Source: Chromobotia macracanthus (Eukaryota; Chordata; Actinopteri; Cypriniformes; Botiidae). From it: a DNA stretch of 64,000 nt. The notes beneath the pieces were generated by a model. That model had not been told where the DNA came from, made no database searches, and saw only the letters and a program-made list of their open reading frames with translations. The position numbers and the translations under genes are program-made. The stretch covers positions 62,001 through 126,000 of the forward strand of contig JAZGTH010000141.1 of NCBI GenBank assembly GCA_036877525.1. Direction: 5' to 3'. Shown here in pieces: positions 49,903 through 60,558 of this stretch. Every line of letters begins with the position of its first letter. Positions within the stretch are counted from its first letter, which is position 1.

Positions 49903-50656
49903 CAGGAGTGGCCAGGACCACCATGGGCAAAGTCCATGCCACCCCACTTGTAATTGCATTTTTAAGACAAAATAATTTCTGAGATGTCTGTAGGAGGGAC
50001 TTCATAACTTGTGTGCATCGCGACTCTCATTGGTAATCAGCAGCTCGTTTGAGAGCTGCCTCACAGGAAGCAGCCAGAGGAGGAGTGAAGTGCAGTTAAG
50101 ACACTTCTCAAGATCAACCGCCTGCAAGAATACAGATTTAGCATGATTTACGCTCATGTGCTTTGTTGTTAATGTGAGAGTTACGGTAAATGTCTGCTTT
50201 AAACCACAGTAATCGTAGAATCTGACTAATGTAGTTGCTTATGTACTTGATGGTATTGTCAAAGGTTTTAAAAACAGCTTGCGAGTTTTCTAAAGTTTTC
50301 TTTTTGTGCTTGAAATAAATTAAACTTAATACATAGTAGTACATAATAGCTGAGCTTTTATTGTCATTTTAAAATAGTTTATGCAGCTTTAAAAATGTAC
50401 ATTTTTTCCTTGAAACCAGAATTCATGAGTTAGATTTCATTAAATAGCTTGGAACAACATGATGCTAAGAAGTTTAAAACAATTGTTAATTATTTGGTGA
50501 TCTTTAAATAAAAATGTCATTGTAGTAACTTTAGGGGCATCTAAAACACTTTATAAAAAGATTTTAAGATTGCATGAGGGCCTTTGTATAATGTTTTCTG
50601 TGACATCCCAGAGTAATTGGAATAACCCCTATGAAAAATTCCTGGCTCCGCCGCTG
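49903..50656 (+). mobile_element. Dispersed hAT-like element, copy 2
   Basis: The left end 'caggagtggccaggaccacc' and reverse-complemented right end 'cagcggcggagccaggaatt' resemble each other and typical fish hAT termini. The first 400 bp match copy 1 (25210-25605) in inverse orientation. Non-coding; no clear 8-bp target duplication found. Confidence 0.6.
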
Positions 50657-51705
50657 CATCTAAAATACTTGTGGGCGGTGATCTTTTATGTATTTTTCTC
50701 ATTATTATACAGATTTTGTTTTAATTTTGTTGTACTTTTGTCTTCGAAATTTAACAGTGAAATAACTTCATTTACTGTCTTCAAATACTATATTTAAATA
50801 CTTATATACTACATATAAAACACATTCTTTTCAGGACAATCTCCACCAATCTGCGTTGGAGATTTCCATTTTCCATTCATCTGCCCACTCAAATTCCTCC
50901 TGTTTATGATCTGATCTGCTGTATTAAAAGGTCACACGACCCAGTCAGATACTTAATTGAAGTGTAGAGTTTGCACCCAGAGCAGGCAAACATTAGCTGA
51001 GATCTGAGGAACAGGAGTTTAGACTCCTGAAAAACCCTTGGAGGAGCTGCGGTTAAAAATAATGCTCAAAAGAACCATGGAGTGCTATTTAATGAAGCAG
51101 TGTCTTTCTGCAAACTGGGTGGTGGCCTTCACCTTGGATGAGGGGGAGGCCGGTGCTGTTTCCATCAGTAGCAACTGACCTGGTGTATTTTCAGCCTTAC
51201 AATGTAAATTTACAGTTCTTTGCACATCAATATCGCTACTTCTAATCTGATTGGATGGTGCTATGCAATATATCTGTGGTCATCTGTGTTTATCAACAAA
51301 CCTTTGGAAGATACTTAGTGTTTTGTTTGAGGAACGTAGTAGATATTTACAAGCAGAATTTATATTTCTGTTCCGAAGACAAATACATCAAATGTTGACA
51401 TTCAGTGATTCAGATTTTGTCTTGGAAAATTGTGATGAGAAATTTGGAGTTCATAAGATTTTCTATATAGAAAAGGCACATGTGAGATTATGATGGTCTG
51501 TTTCTCAGAAAAATATCTATGAAGATGACTAGTAATCTCATTACTGTGTAGGAGAAACTTTGGAATAATCCAAAGTCTACTTTTTTTCTATTTGTTTTTG
51601 GTGAAACAGAAATTCTCATCACTCTCACGTCTACACACATTTACACAGAATGCTTTTTTCAGCCAGTCACAGACCGACACTACTATGCAAATATTTTAAT
51701 TATTG

Positions 51706-51709
<4 letters not shown>

Positions 51710-51741
<32 letters not shown>
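51710..51741. repeat. AT dinucleotide microsatellite
   Basis: About 15 TA units, flanked on both sides by the direct repeat 'ttgaatatta'. Confidence 0.85.
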
Positions 51742-51743
<2 letters not shown>

Positions 51744-53261
51744 AATATTATATTATTTGAATATTTTTTATATTTAAAATGTAAGTTTTTATTTTTAATT
51801 ATTGTAATATGATTGCTTTAAGATAAACCCCACCCCTAAATAGCATGTAAAAACAAAACCAACCATAGTTGTCACTTCCTGGTATATATTTTTTTTTTTG
51901 CCAGAATAATGTGTACCAGACTTTATGATGATACTTAAAAGCTTGGCTAGTGTTGGATTGTTGGAAAGTGGCTCTCTCTCTCTCTTTCTCTCTCTCTCTC
52001 TTTCTCGCCTGTAGAATAATCCCAACCCTGCCAGTCCAAGGACAGGACACAGCTGGATTACTGTACCTGTGTTATTATGTAGTATTGTTTTATACTGATT
52101 TAAGATGCACATGAACACCACCATGAAGTCATAGTTACTTGTGGAGAAGCGCAGGACTTTCTTACTTGCTAGTTAAATAGATATGCGTGTTAAAAATCAA
52201 TGGAAATGTACATGTAGGGCATTTTTATATTTCTTATCTCATTTATTTACTGACAAATACATTTAGCTAATGCTTTTTTTTAGTTTAGTCATCGCTTTTC
52301 AAATCAGCTAAATATAAAGTGTTTTATATAAAGGCACACCTTTATTGTATATTGTCAACAGTATCAACAGTACGCAATATGCAATTGAAACTAACACTAG
52401 TTGCCATAAAATGAGCCGCCAGATGTCTGCAGATGTATACAGTTAACCACTGTTGCTATGTATTGTGGGTGTTTATCATAATATACAAGAAAAATCATTA
52501 CACTGACTGTCATACCTGTTCCATCACATATTTGATGTTTGACATTTTATCTGGATCTGAATCAAATATGATTTAAGCTAATGAACTATTGTCATGACTG
52601 TTGCTCATTAGTCCCTCAATATCAATTTATCAGCCTTTTCAACATAAGAATACATTTTCAAAAAATATTACATATATTTAAAACTTTAATTAAACATTTT
52701 GTTTATTATTGTTGACCATGTGAAACTGTAAACCTGTCTGTAATCTATGTTTACACGTATAGTATGTTATATCTGTGTTAAATATCCAGTTGTTTTGATG
52801 AACATATAGAGATTCTTACTAAGAAAAGATTCTTTATGAGCTCATTGTTTATTTAGCCTTGTGTCTTCAGTATCTCTGTATAACATGTATTTCTAGGTGT
52901 ATTTGTCTGTACCATCAGCCATGTTTTGATTTGGAGGAAGACTGGAGTTACAGGAAAACAGAGAGATTAAAATAGTAATTTTACATGAAAATAATTTAAT
53001 ATAGAAATACATATTCTGGGTTATTTTTACTTTGCCTATGTACCTCCTATATTAAATGCATAAGCAGCAGACAAGCGAGTTCAGATGGTTAAAAGGCAGA
53101 AAAAAATGAACCTCCTACTTTTCTTAAAGAACTTACACAAATTCTTCAGTAAAATGTGGTGTAAAGTCATCCCTTTGAGACTGGACTACTTATAATTCTA
53201 GTTATGTGCAACTGATGTTAATGACGTAACGTTTTAGGTCTGTCTCAGAATGATAATGTGG

Positions 53262-53318
53262 TTTAAAGAAATAGTATACCCAAAAATGAAAATGATAATT
53301 TACTCAACCTTGTGCCCA
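53262..53318. repeat. MITE left-end fragment
   Basis: 'tttaaagaaatagtataccc' then 'aaaaatgaaaat...tttactcaacct' is the left terminus of the cyprinid-type MITE family. Confidence 0.65.
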
Positions 53319-54539
53319 TAGAGCTACTGAAAGTATCTGCAGCAAAGCTGGTCTGATGAAATACTAGAGATCAGATGTGATGTTTAACGTAATTAGTGGG
53401 TCAAAGCTACAGGTGGGTTGTCTTGCTCAGGCTGAAGGCAGCCTCCGACTCCTTTGTAAGAACACGTAGAATCAGAGACACAAGGGAAATCTTTGGACTC
53501 TGATCTGTATCTATATGGCTGTAAAATGTTCTTTGATTGAAGGACATCAAATACTGAAGCTGACTTTCCTCCTCTATCTGCTTCACACCATGATCATAAC
53601 GCAACGCCTTTATCTTAGATACATTAAGAGATAAAGAGAAAGAACCATTAGGACAACTTCATCCATTCAATCCTACCCCACCCCCACTGTCAAAGGAAAT
53701 TAAACTCATTACTACACGAGTGCTCGCTTTCATGGCCAAAAAGGGATTAGAGAGAACATCACATATTGTTTCCATGTATTGTCTGACTTTAAAGTCAAGC
53801 GCAAAATGGGATTAAAACATTACAAAAATGCTGAAAAATAACCTTCAGTACCCCCACACCCTGCAGAAGACTAAACCAGCTTCAAATGCACATAGTTACC
53901 TTTATGTTTCTGTCAGTGTCCCACTGCAGAGATCAGCTCAAAGGCCATTCCAGGACCAACTTAAAGTTTATTTCCTTCAAATGTCCCGTTTCAGAATCCT
54001 CTTAAGAGCCCATGACAAGCTGCTGAATTGTTGCTCTCTTCATCCGGAGGGGTGTAAGACACCATGACTAACTTCAAAGTTTATCTTGACGCCACACTTT
54101 ATTGTATCTTCTCCAGCACCCCACATGCCATCTGATTCTGCTGACAATGAAACTTACCCTACAATTTCTTTCCTTTATCCCCTTTCCTATTTCCAGTCAT
54201 CCCATCTTGGCACTGAAAGGAATAGTGTACAACATTCCAAACGTACATGTAATTAAAATTGGTTAATAGATTATTAGCTTATAATTTTCATGTGCATTCA
54301 AATATTATATATTAACACAAAACCATCTTGAGAGCTTGTGTGTGTCCAATAAAATGTCAGACGTCATATCTGAATATGGAAAAGCAAATAAAATTTGAGT
54401 GTTGCAACAGAGGGTAAACTTTTATTTTAAATAAGGATTTAAATATTAGTTTGTTCTGTACACAGAGCCATTAAATTGTATGACAAGACTTGGAATCTAG
54501 TGTATAAGTCATATGTACTATTTCTAATGGCTAACAGTG

Positions 54540-54690
54540 TCTGCCCCCCTTTGCTTTCATTGTATGAAAAAGAGTGGCACAAACATTATGCTAATCTTTT
54601 TTTGTGTTCAACAAGAGAAAGAGTTTAAACAGCATGATGGTAAGTAAATAATAATAAAAGAATTGTTAGGTGAACTGTCTCTTTAATAAT
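54540..54690. repeat. MITE right-half fragment
   Basis: 'ttttgtgttcaacaagagaa', 'gatggtaagtaaat' and 'aggtgaactgtctctttaat' match the right half of the same MITE family. Confidence 0.65.
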
Positions 54691-56432
54691 ATTGTCCCAG
54701 ATTGTTTATGTGTATTTCCCTGACACATCCATAGCTGGTGCTCTGTATATGACATGCTAATTATGATCCATTTCTTTTATTTTATGTCTGCGTCCATATT
54801 TTCTCTCCACCCTTTGTCTTATGCTCACTCTCACGTCAGACGTTCACAAAATGGACATTCTGCTGGTGGATGTCTGTGATAATAGCCATAAGCTTCCTAC
54901 TTGCCTTCATTTTCTATTGTTCTCCCTAAAGTCTTTGCTCTGGCTTGTGATAAAGGGATAATCACTTCAAAGCAAACTGTTGAGAGTTTAACCCTGAGCT
55001 GAAAAAGCAGTCAGACAATAGCCATTGAGAGCAGTTAGTGATCACAGGCTTCATGGCAGACGCTCTCAAACGTACCCACTTTAACTGAGACGGATAGAGG
55101 CCTGAGGTTCATATACTGTAGTGGCTTCTGCGTTACTTATCTGTATACAATATTTTTCATGCTTAGTGATTATCCAACTACATCATTTCCACACATGCAT
55201 TTTGATGAGCATAAAGCAAAAGATGCTAATGAGCATATGCTAAAGATGAGCATAACTCAAGATTTTGAGTTCAAATGTACAATATAATGTAAAATATAAT
55301 GTAAAATATATAGTTATATAAGGTAAATGTTTTATATGCTGTAACTTATCACCATTTCACCTCGTCAAGTTTTTCACCACTTTTAATAAACTGTCCTGTT
55401 AAACTTCTCAACATTTTCAAAGGTTTTAAAACAGATTTTGTAAATTTATATGGGATTCAATCATCATTAACAGCTGTATAGATGTGTTTGCATTTTTATT
55501 AAATTCATGGCCTGTAAAACATATTTTTGCATATTTGTGGAAAAAAATTATCTTGAATGAACCCTTGAATGAAGATAAATGAACCCTTACTGACCAGGTG
55601 TAGTATACTTGAAGTGATACACAGTTTGCTGCCCATTTTACATCTGCAGTGTTTTTCATTTCCAAGTCTTCAACAAGGAAAACTGTAGGACAGGAGTGGC
55701 TGAAGTGGAGAGCTTGAAAAGTGAGATGGCTTGTTGACATCAGTCAGAGGTAGAGCAGATTATTACAGTGATAAAAAATGCTGTGCACACTAAAGATCAG
55801 CAATATATACTAAGAATGTAAATATGGTCCATTTGAATTACGTGTTGGCTAAGTAGAACTACAGATGGATGGATAATGCAAATGGATTGTTTGTTTGTTT
55901 TACTTCTCTGATGGCCGGGAAAATGTAAGGCAATGGTAAACATCTTGTATTGGATCTGATCACTGATGAACTATAGCTAGGTACTCACACACCCAGCTGA
56001 GATTTGTCCAGTGATGCATACAGTGAAAACCACTACAGGCCTATAAAGGGGCCATCCTGAAACAATTGTCACTGGACAATGATTTCCTATTTCGTTAGAA
56101 TTAGAATAGTGTAGAATGTATGTCTCATTTGTGGACAGTTTCCTCTATAAACAAAACAATACAGAACAATACTTGTGACATTAGATGTGAGATCAGCCAT
56201 CAATGTAGCGGGAAGTGTATGAAAAAGCTCTTTTGGAAATGTCTGAAGTCCTGGTCTAAAAATTGATTAGAAACATTTTGTAATGATAATATGTCTATGT
56301 GAATCATGTGCTTTATCTGGTCACCCTGGTATGACAGCAATGCATGTACTGCTTCACGGCTGTGCTTTAAATTCATCTCATTGAGCACTAATGCATGTAT
56401 TTTATAATATCTCTTCTTAAAGTGAATGTAGA

Positions 56433-56462
56433 ACATCAAAGCAAGCGCTGAAGCTTTGATGT
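56433..56462. promoter_or_regulatory. Inverted pair of TCF/LEF-type sites upstream of axin2
   Basis: ACATCAAAGC (56433-56442) and GCTTTGATGT (56453-56462) are a perfect 10-bp inverted repeat with a 10-bp spacer. Each arm contains CTTTGATG on one strand, matching the TCF/LEF consensus CTTTGWWS. They lie about 1.4 kb upstream of the axin2 CpG-rich promoter. axin2 is a well-known direct Wnt/TCF target; use of this pair is inference. Confidence 0.6.
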
Positions 56463-57030
56463 ATCATGAGTAGAATCAGTGGAACGTCCCCTCCCTCACC
56501 AGCTCAAAATGCAGGACAAGCTTTTCTGGTAGTTTTACTTCTTAGTTGAGAAGGACTTTAAACTATACTGCCACCATGAAGTACTGGAAAAGTTTTGCAC
56601 TGCTTTAACAAACTCTATCAAGTGTCAGCAATGTATGTATCGGGGTATTGGCCAAATAAAAAGGACATTACTGTTTGTTTAATGGTTAAACAGCATATTT
56701 AACTTGATAAAAAAGTAACAGTGTTGTGAGGGACAGATATACAGCCTTCAGTTTACTGACCAAAGATCACTGGGTTTTTGAATTTTTGCCCATTGGAAAT
56801 TTTGATAAAAATGTTTTATCAATAAAAGACACCAAAGTAAAACAATATACAACAATGAAATGCTCTTCTATACTTTTTGAAAGCATAGAATCAAAGCTTT
56901 GTTTTGATTAAAGAATGGCAAGTGTTTTTTAAATTTAACTCAGAATCCACTGCCCTTTAACATCTGTGGATGTAAGGGTCATTTCCTTTATGGACCACTT
57001 CAACCAACTCCAAATGCCCCAGATGTTATA

Positions 57031-57089
57031 GGGCAGTTGTGGCCTACTGGTTAGTGAGTCGGGCTTGTAATTAGAAGGTTGCTTGTGTG
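57031..57089 (+). mobile_element. tRNA-derived SINE fragment
   Basis: 'gggcagttgtggcctactgg' then 'ttagtgagtcgggcttgtaa' matches the copy at 37021, with the pol III A-box TGGCCTACTGG. It is truncated before the B-box. Confidence 0.65.
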
Positions 57090-57639
57090 TACATTTTAGA
57101 TGTTTTACCTACCTTTTCAAATCTTGATATTATACTGATTTCAACTAATATCACAAAACATTGCTAATATTATTCATCAGATCCATTTAAATACTTACAA
57201 TATAAAAATACAAAATAAAAATATACTTTTAGTTTACTTCCCTCATGATCCTCCATATTTGTTTGCCTTAGTAGAACAGTAAAGAAGATTTTTAGCTTTT
57301 TAGCAAAATTTTTAGCAGATTTTTAACAGTGATCCATTCATTAAATTCAAGTCCTCAGCCACCAGTACTTTGACTGATAAAACGCAGTGTGGGCAACCCA
57401 AAATTAATCACGTGTATTGTATATAATACGTATAATCACGTCTATTGTGTATATAATATACAACATTATAATCTGGCAAAAGGTCTTGAGCATGAAGCTT
57501 GCTGACGCATAATAACGCTATGCACAATGTCAGGATGCTCGCGTTGGATCACAGTTCATAGATCATAACGTTGTTTAATGTTTTTTGCACAGATTGTTTG
57601 TTTAACTACAAATGTAACTAAAAACGCTCTTTCGTAAAG

Positions 57640-57712
57640 TACAGGAAAAAGTCACCTATATTTTTGGATGGTAAATGAACAGCAGTATTTTATTTTTGGG
57701 TGAAGCGTGAGT
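57640..57712. repeat. MITE scrap adjoining axin2 promoter
   Basis: 'ggatggtaaatgaac' and 'atttttgggtgaagcgtgag' resemble the right terminus of the cyprinid-type MITE. It ends where the CpG-rich promoter sequence starts. Confidence 0.5.
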
Positions 57713-57841
57713 TTGGTGGCGCAGGGGTTAACCGGAGGAAAGCGCTCTGTGGCTTTAAAGTTTGTGCAGCAGAAACGGATCGAGGCGCAGCACATCACTG
57801 ACGCTGCGCAGCTTCAGGGGAGGCGGCTCAACATCTCTCCG

Positions 57842-57849
57842 CTTTGATT
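57842..57849 (+). promoter_or_regulatory. TCF/LEF-like site in axin2 promoter
   Basis: CTTTGATT, one base off CTTTGWWS, inside the CpG-rich region. Confidence 0.4.
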
Positions 57850-58060
57850 AGGTCCTCGCACCTCAGTTGAAACTTTTCAGTCGCGGGTTTAGGCGAACAG
57901 GCGGTTCGCGGTTACTCTCTGAGAGCTACCCTCACGAAGAATCATTTCTAGAGTTTATATACGAGTACAGGCAGCTTCTGAGCGGTCTAGATGCTGTTAA
58001 AGCACGAGACACACGAGCAGTGTTGTATGTATCTGTCGGGACCGTGCGGTCGGCGGAGCT

Positions 58061-58068
58061 CTTTGATG
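58061..58068 (+). promoter_or_regulatory. TCF/LEF consensus site in axin2 exon 1 region
   Basis: CTTTGATG, full match to CTTTGWWS, followed by TCCGC. It lies about 185 bp before the exon 1 donor. Confidence 0.5.
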
Positions 58069-58247
58069 TCCGCTCCAAAACCCTGAGCTCAGTGCAGACT
58101 GGATTACAGTCGTGATGTGACGAGCAGAAAACATCACATCTGCGGCTGACACTGCGACACAGCCCGCGCTCAGGCCGACGTGCTGCGGGTTATATTTGTG
58201 TTGTGGAGAAAGTGGCACTAATGCGGGACTGAACTCATGGATGGATG

Positions 58248-58439
58248 GTGAGTGTGTGTGAGTGTGTGTGTGAGTGTGTGTGTGTGAGTGTGTGAGAGTG
58301 TGTGAGTGTGTGAGAGTGTGTGAGTGTGTGTGTGTGTGTGTGAGAGTGTGTGAGAGTGTGTGAGTGTGTGAGAGTGTGTGAGTGTGTGAGTGTGAGTGTG
58401 TGAGTGTGTGAGTGTGTGAGTGTGTGAGTGTGTGTGTGT
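58248..58439 (+). repeat. GTGAGTGTGT array beginning at axin2 exon 1 donor
   Basis: About 190 bp of GT repeats punctuated by GA, giving about 15 copies of GTGAGT and several GAGAGT variants. The first unit is the splice donor itself. Reverse-strand His/Thr/Ser ORFs here (HTHTLTHS) are artefacts. Confidence 0.9.
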
Positions 58440-58471
58440 TGTGCTCTCCCAGCGCTGGCCCCATGCTATTG

Positions 58472-58479
58472 CTTTGATG
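58472..58479 (+). promoter_or_regulatory. TCF/LEF consensus site in axin2 intron 1
   Basis: CTTTGATG just downstream of the GT array. Mammalian Axin2 also carries functional TCF sites in intron 1 (established knowledge). Confidence 0.5.
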
Positions 58480-59069
58480 TGCTGTCTGACTTTGAAGTCG
58501 TGTGTCGCTGTGAAATGAAGTATTTCTCGCAGGCGCTGCACTGAAGCGCGTCTCTTCGGCTTGTTGGCATTATGACTGTATTGTTTGGAGGTTAGATTGG
58601 TGTCTGTGCGCTGTTTTACCCCCTGTGATCTCACACTTTTTCTTGAGGGGTTTGAAGTTGATGGCTGCATATTTTTCTTTTTTCTCACTGATGGGACGCG
58701 ATCATTCGTATGTATCGGTAAAGAAAGACTTGTTGAAGTACATAAACAGTTTATTAGAAAATCAAGGTGTCTTTTAGCCTTTACATGCATGTTTTAAGAT
58801 GCCGTTTTGTACTTTGTATTTGATCAGAAGTTTCGCTTTAGATCTTATTGCGATACACTATTACAAACGATGTATGTCACACGATTTTAATCGTTGTGTT
58901 AGTATCTGAGAGTTATAGCAATTTATTGTCAAGCATTCCTAAATGTCGATACTGTAGTGATATACCGTAAATAAGCACGATTTTTAACATCATGTTTTTG
59001 AACCGTTACGACTTGATTTCATTACTTCATAAATCGACTCCACCGCGCTGTTTTTTTCATAATAACGCC

Positions 59070-60170
59070 GATAGCAAGTATTCGGGGCTCTGTGTTAAAT
59101 ATCGGGCTCTGTGTTTTTGATAGCAAGTATTCGGGCTCTGTGTTTTTGATGGCAAGTATTCGGGCTCTGTGTTTTTGATAGCAAGTATTCGGGCTCTGTG
59201 TTTTTGATGGCAAGTATTCGGGCTCTGTGTTTTTGATAGCAAGTATTCGGGCTCTGTGTTTTTGATAGCAAGTATTCGGGCTCTGTGTTTTTGATGGCAA
59301 GTATTCGGGGCTCTGTGTTTTTGATGGCAAGTATTCGGGCTCTGTGTTTTGATGGCAAGTATTCGCTTTTTAATCGGCTCTGTGTTTTTGATCAAGTATT
59401 CGGGCTCTGTGTTTTTGAGCAAGTATTCGGGGCTCTGTGTTTTTGATAGCAAGTATTCGGGCTCTGTGTTTTTGATGGCAAGTATTCGCTTTTTGATGGC
59501 AAGTATTCGGGCTCTGTGTTTTGATGGCAAGTATTCGGGCTCTGTGTTTTTGATGGCAAGTATCCGGGCTCTGTGTTTTTGATGGCAAGTATTCGGGCTC
59601 TGTGTTTTTGATGGCAAGTATTCGGGCTCTGTGTTTTTGATGGCAAGTATTCGGGCTCTTGCTGTTTTTGATGGCAAGTATTCGGGCTCTGTGTTTTTGA
59701 TGGCAAGTATTCGGGCTCTGTGTTTTTGATGGCAAGTATTCGGGCTCTGTGTTTTTGATGGCAAGTATCGCTCTGTGTTTTGGCAAGTATTCGGGCTCTG
59801 TGTTTTTGATGGCAAGTATTCGGGCTCTGTGTTTTTGATGGCAAGTATTCGGGCTCTGTGTTTTTGATGGCAAGTATTCGGGCTCTGTGTTTTTGATGGC
59901 AAGTATTCGGGCTCTGTGTTTTTGATGGCAAGTATTCGGGCTCTGTGTTTTGATGGCAAGTATTTTGGCTCTGTGTTTTGATGGCAAGTATTCGGGCTCT
60001 GTGTTTTTGATGGCAAGTATTCGGGCTCTGTGTTTTGATGGCAAGTATTGCTTGGCTCTGTGTTTTGATGGCAAGTATTCGGGGCTCTGTGTTTTTGATG
60101 GCAAGTATTCGGGGCTCTGTGTTTTTGATGGCAAGTATTCGGGGCTCTGTGCTTTTGATAGCAAGTATTC
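59070..60170. repeat. 29-bp minisatellite in axin2 intron 1, about 37 units
   Basis: The unit contains CTCTGTGTTTTTGATGGCAA followed by GTATTCGGG. Units vary at one position (GATA or GATG before GCAAG) and in T-run (4 or 5) and G-run (3 or 4) lengths; a few are shortened. GATA units cluster at the left end (seven of them before 59460) and one closes the right end (about 60158). Because 29 is not a multiple of 3, the minus strand is open in all frames and yields false repeat ORFs of up to 319 codons. Confidence 0.95.
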
Positions 60171-60558
60171 TTTTTTATAAGAAAACCCTTTATAAAGGGA
60201 TTTACAATTTTTTTTTTTTTTTTTTGAATCTTTACACAATAAACAACGCGTAACCCTTTCTATTTTCAGTTCATCAAGATGATGTTAATCGAAATTGGCT
60301 GGACTGGGATGTGTAATTAACCTTTGTGATAAATAAAAGTCATAAAATATCTGTATTTGTATTCAATCAACAGTCTGTGATTATATTTTATAAAATTGTA
60401 AAAGTGCAACATCGCGTCGCGATTAAAGCGGATGGCAGGGATTATTATCGCCGCAGCCGCCGACTCTACAAGCGCGCTTTATGGATCAGAAGTCAGAAGT
60501 GACTCTTGAAGTTTTGGGGTGGATCTGATTTTGATGAGATCAATACTTTGTGTTGCAG

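Larger units (their letters stand above)
49711..57714. other. Intergenic region between cep112 and axin2 (8 kb)
   Basis: Holds a hAT-like element (49903-50656), an AT dinucleotide tract (about 51710-51741), a CT-rich tract (51970-52007), MITE scraps (53262-53318, 54540-54690, 57640-57712), a SINE piece (57031-57089) and, in the last 1.3 kb, several TCF-like sites. No gene recognised. Homeodomain-type ATGCTAATTATG near 54750 may belong to an enhancer. Confidence 0.65.
57715..58247 (+). promoter_or_regulatory. axin2: axin2 CpG-rich promoter and non-coding exon 1
   Basis: The composition changes abruptly from AT-rich to CpG-rich at about 57715 and back after about 58220, marking the promoter/5' UTR of axin2. 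Exon 1 ends at 58247 in a strong donor (GTGAGT at 58248). The transcription start cannot be fixed; no clear TATA box is seen. Two TCF-type sites lie inside (57842, 58061). The ORF at 57867-58115 is a shadow. Exon 1 ends in ATGGATGGATG, putting an upstream AUG in each frame; each uORF stops in early exon 2 (see findings). A non-coding first exon is also known for mammalian AXIN2. Confidence 0.75.
58248..60558 (+). other. axin2 intron 1 (2.3 kb)
   Basis: Bounded by donor GTGAGT (58248) and acceptor 'tttgtgttgcag' (AG at 60557-60558). It contains a GTGAGTGTGT array at its very start, a TCF site (58472), a 29-bp minisatellite (59070-60170), a 14-bp palindrome CCCTTTATAAAGGG (60186-60199) and a T18 run. 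Confidence 0.8.

Noticed and set aside
57997..58790. Minus-strand His/Thr/Ser-rich ORFs (155 and 190 codons)
   Set aside because: Produced by the GTGAGTGTGT array read on the opposite strand; no start context, domain or splice support.
59070..60170. Possible CRISPR-like array
   Set aside because: Repeats are directly contiguous with no unique spacers, and the genome is vertebrate; it is a minisatellite.
59057..60239. Minus-strand repeat ORFs of up to 319 codons (TQSPNTCHQKHRARILAIKN-like)
   Set aside because: They are the 29-bp minisatellite read in rotating frames; the repeat lies inside axin2 intron 1 and shows frame-breaking indels.
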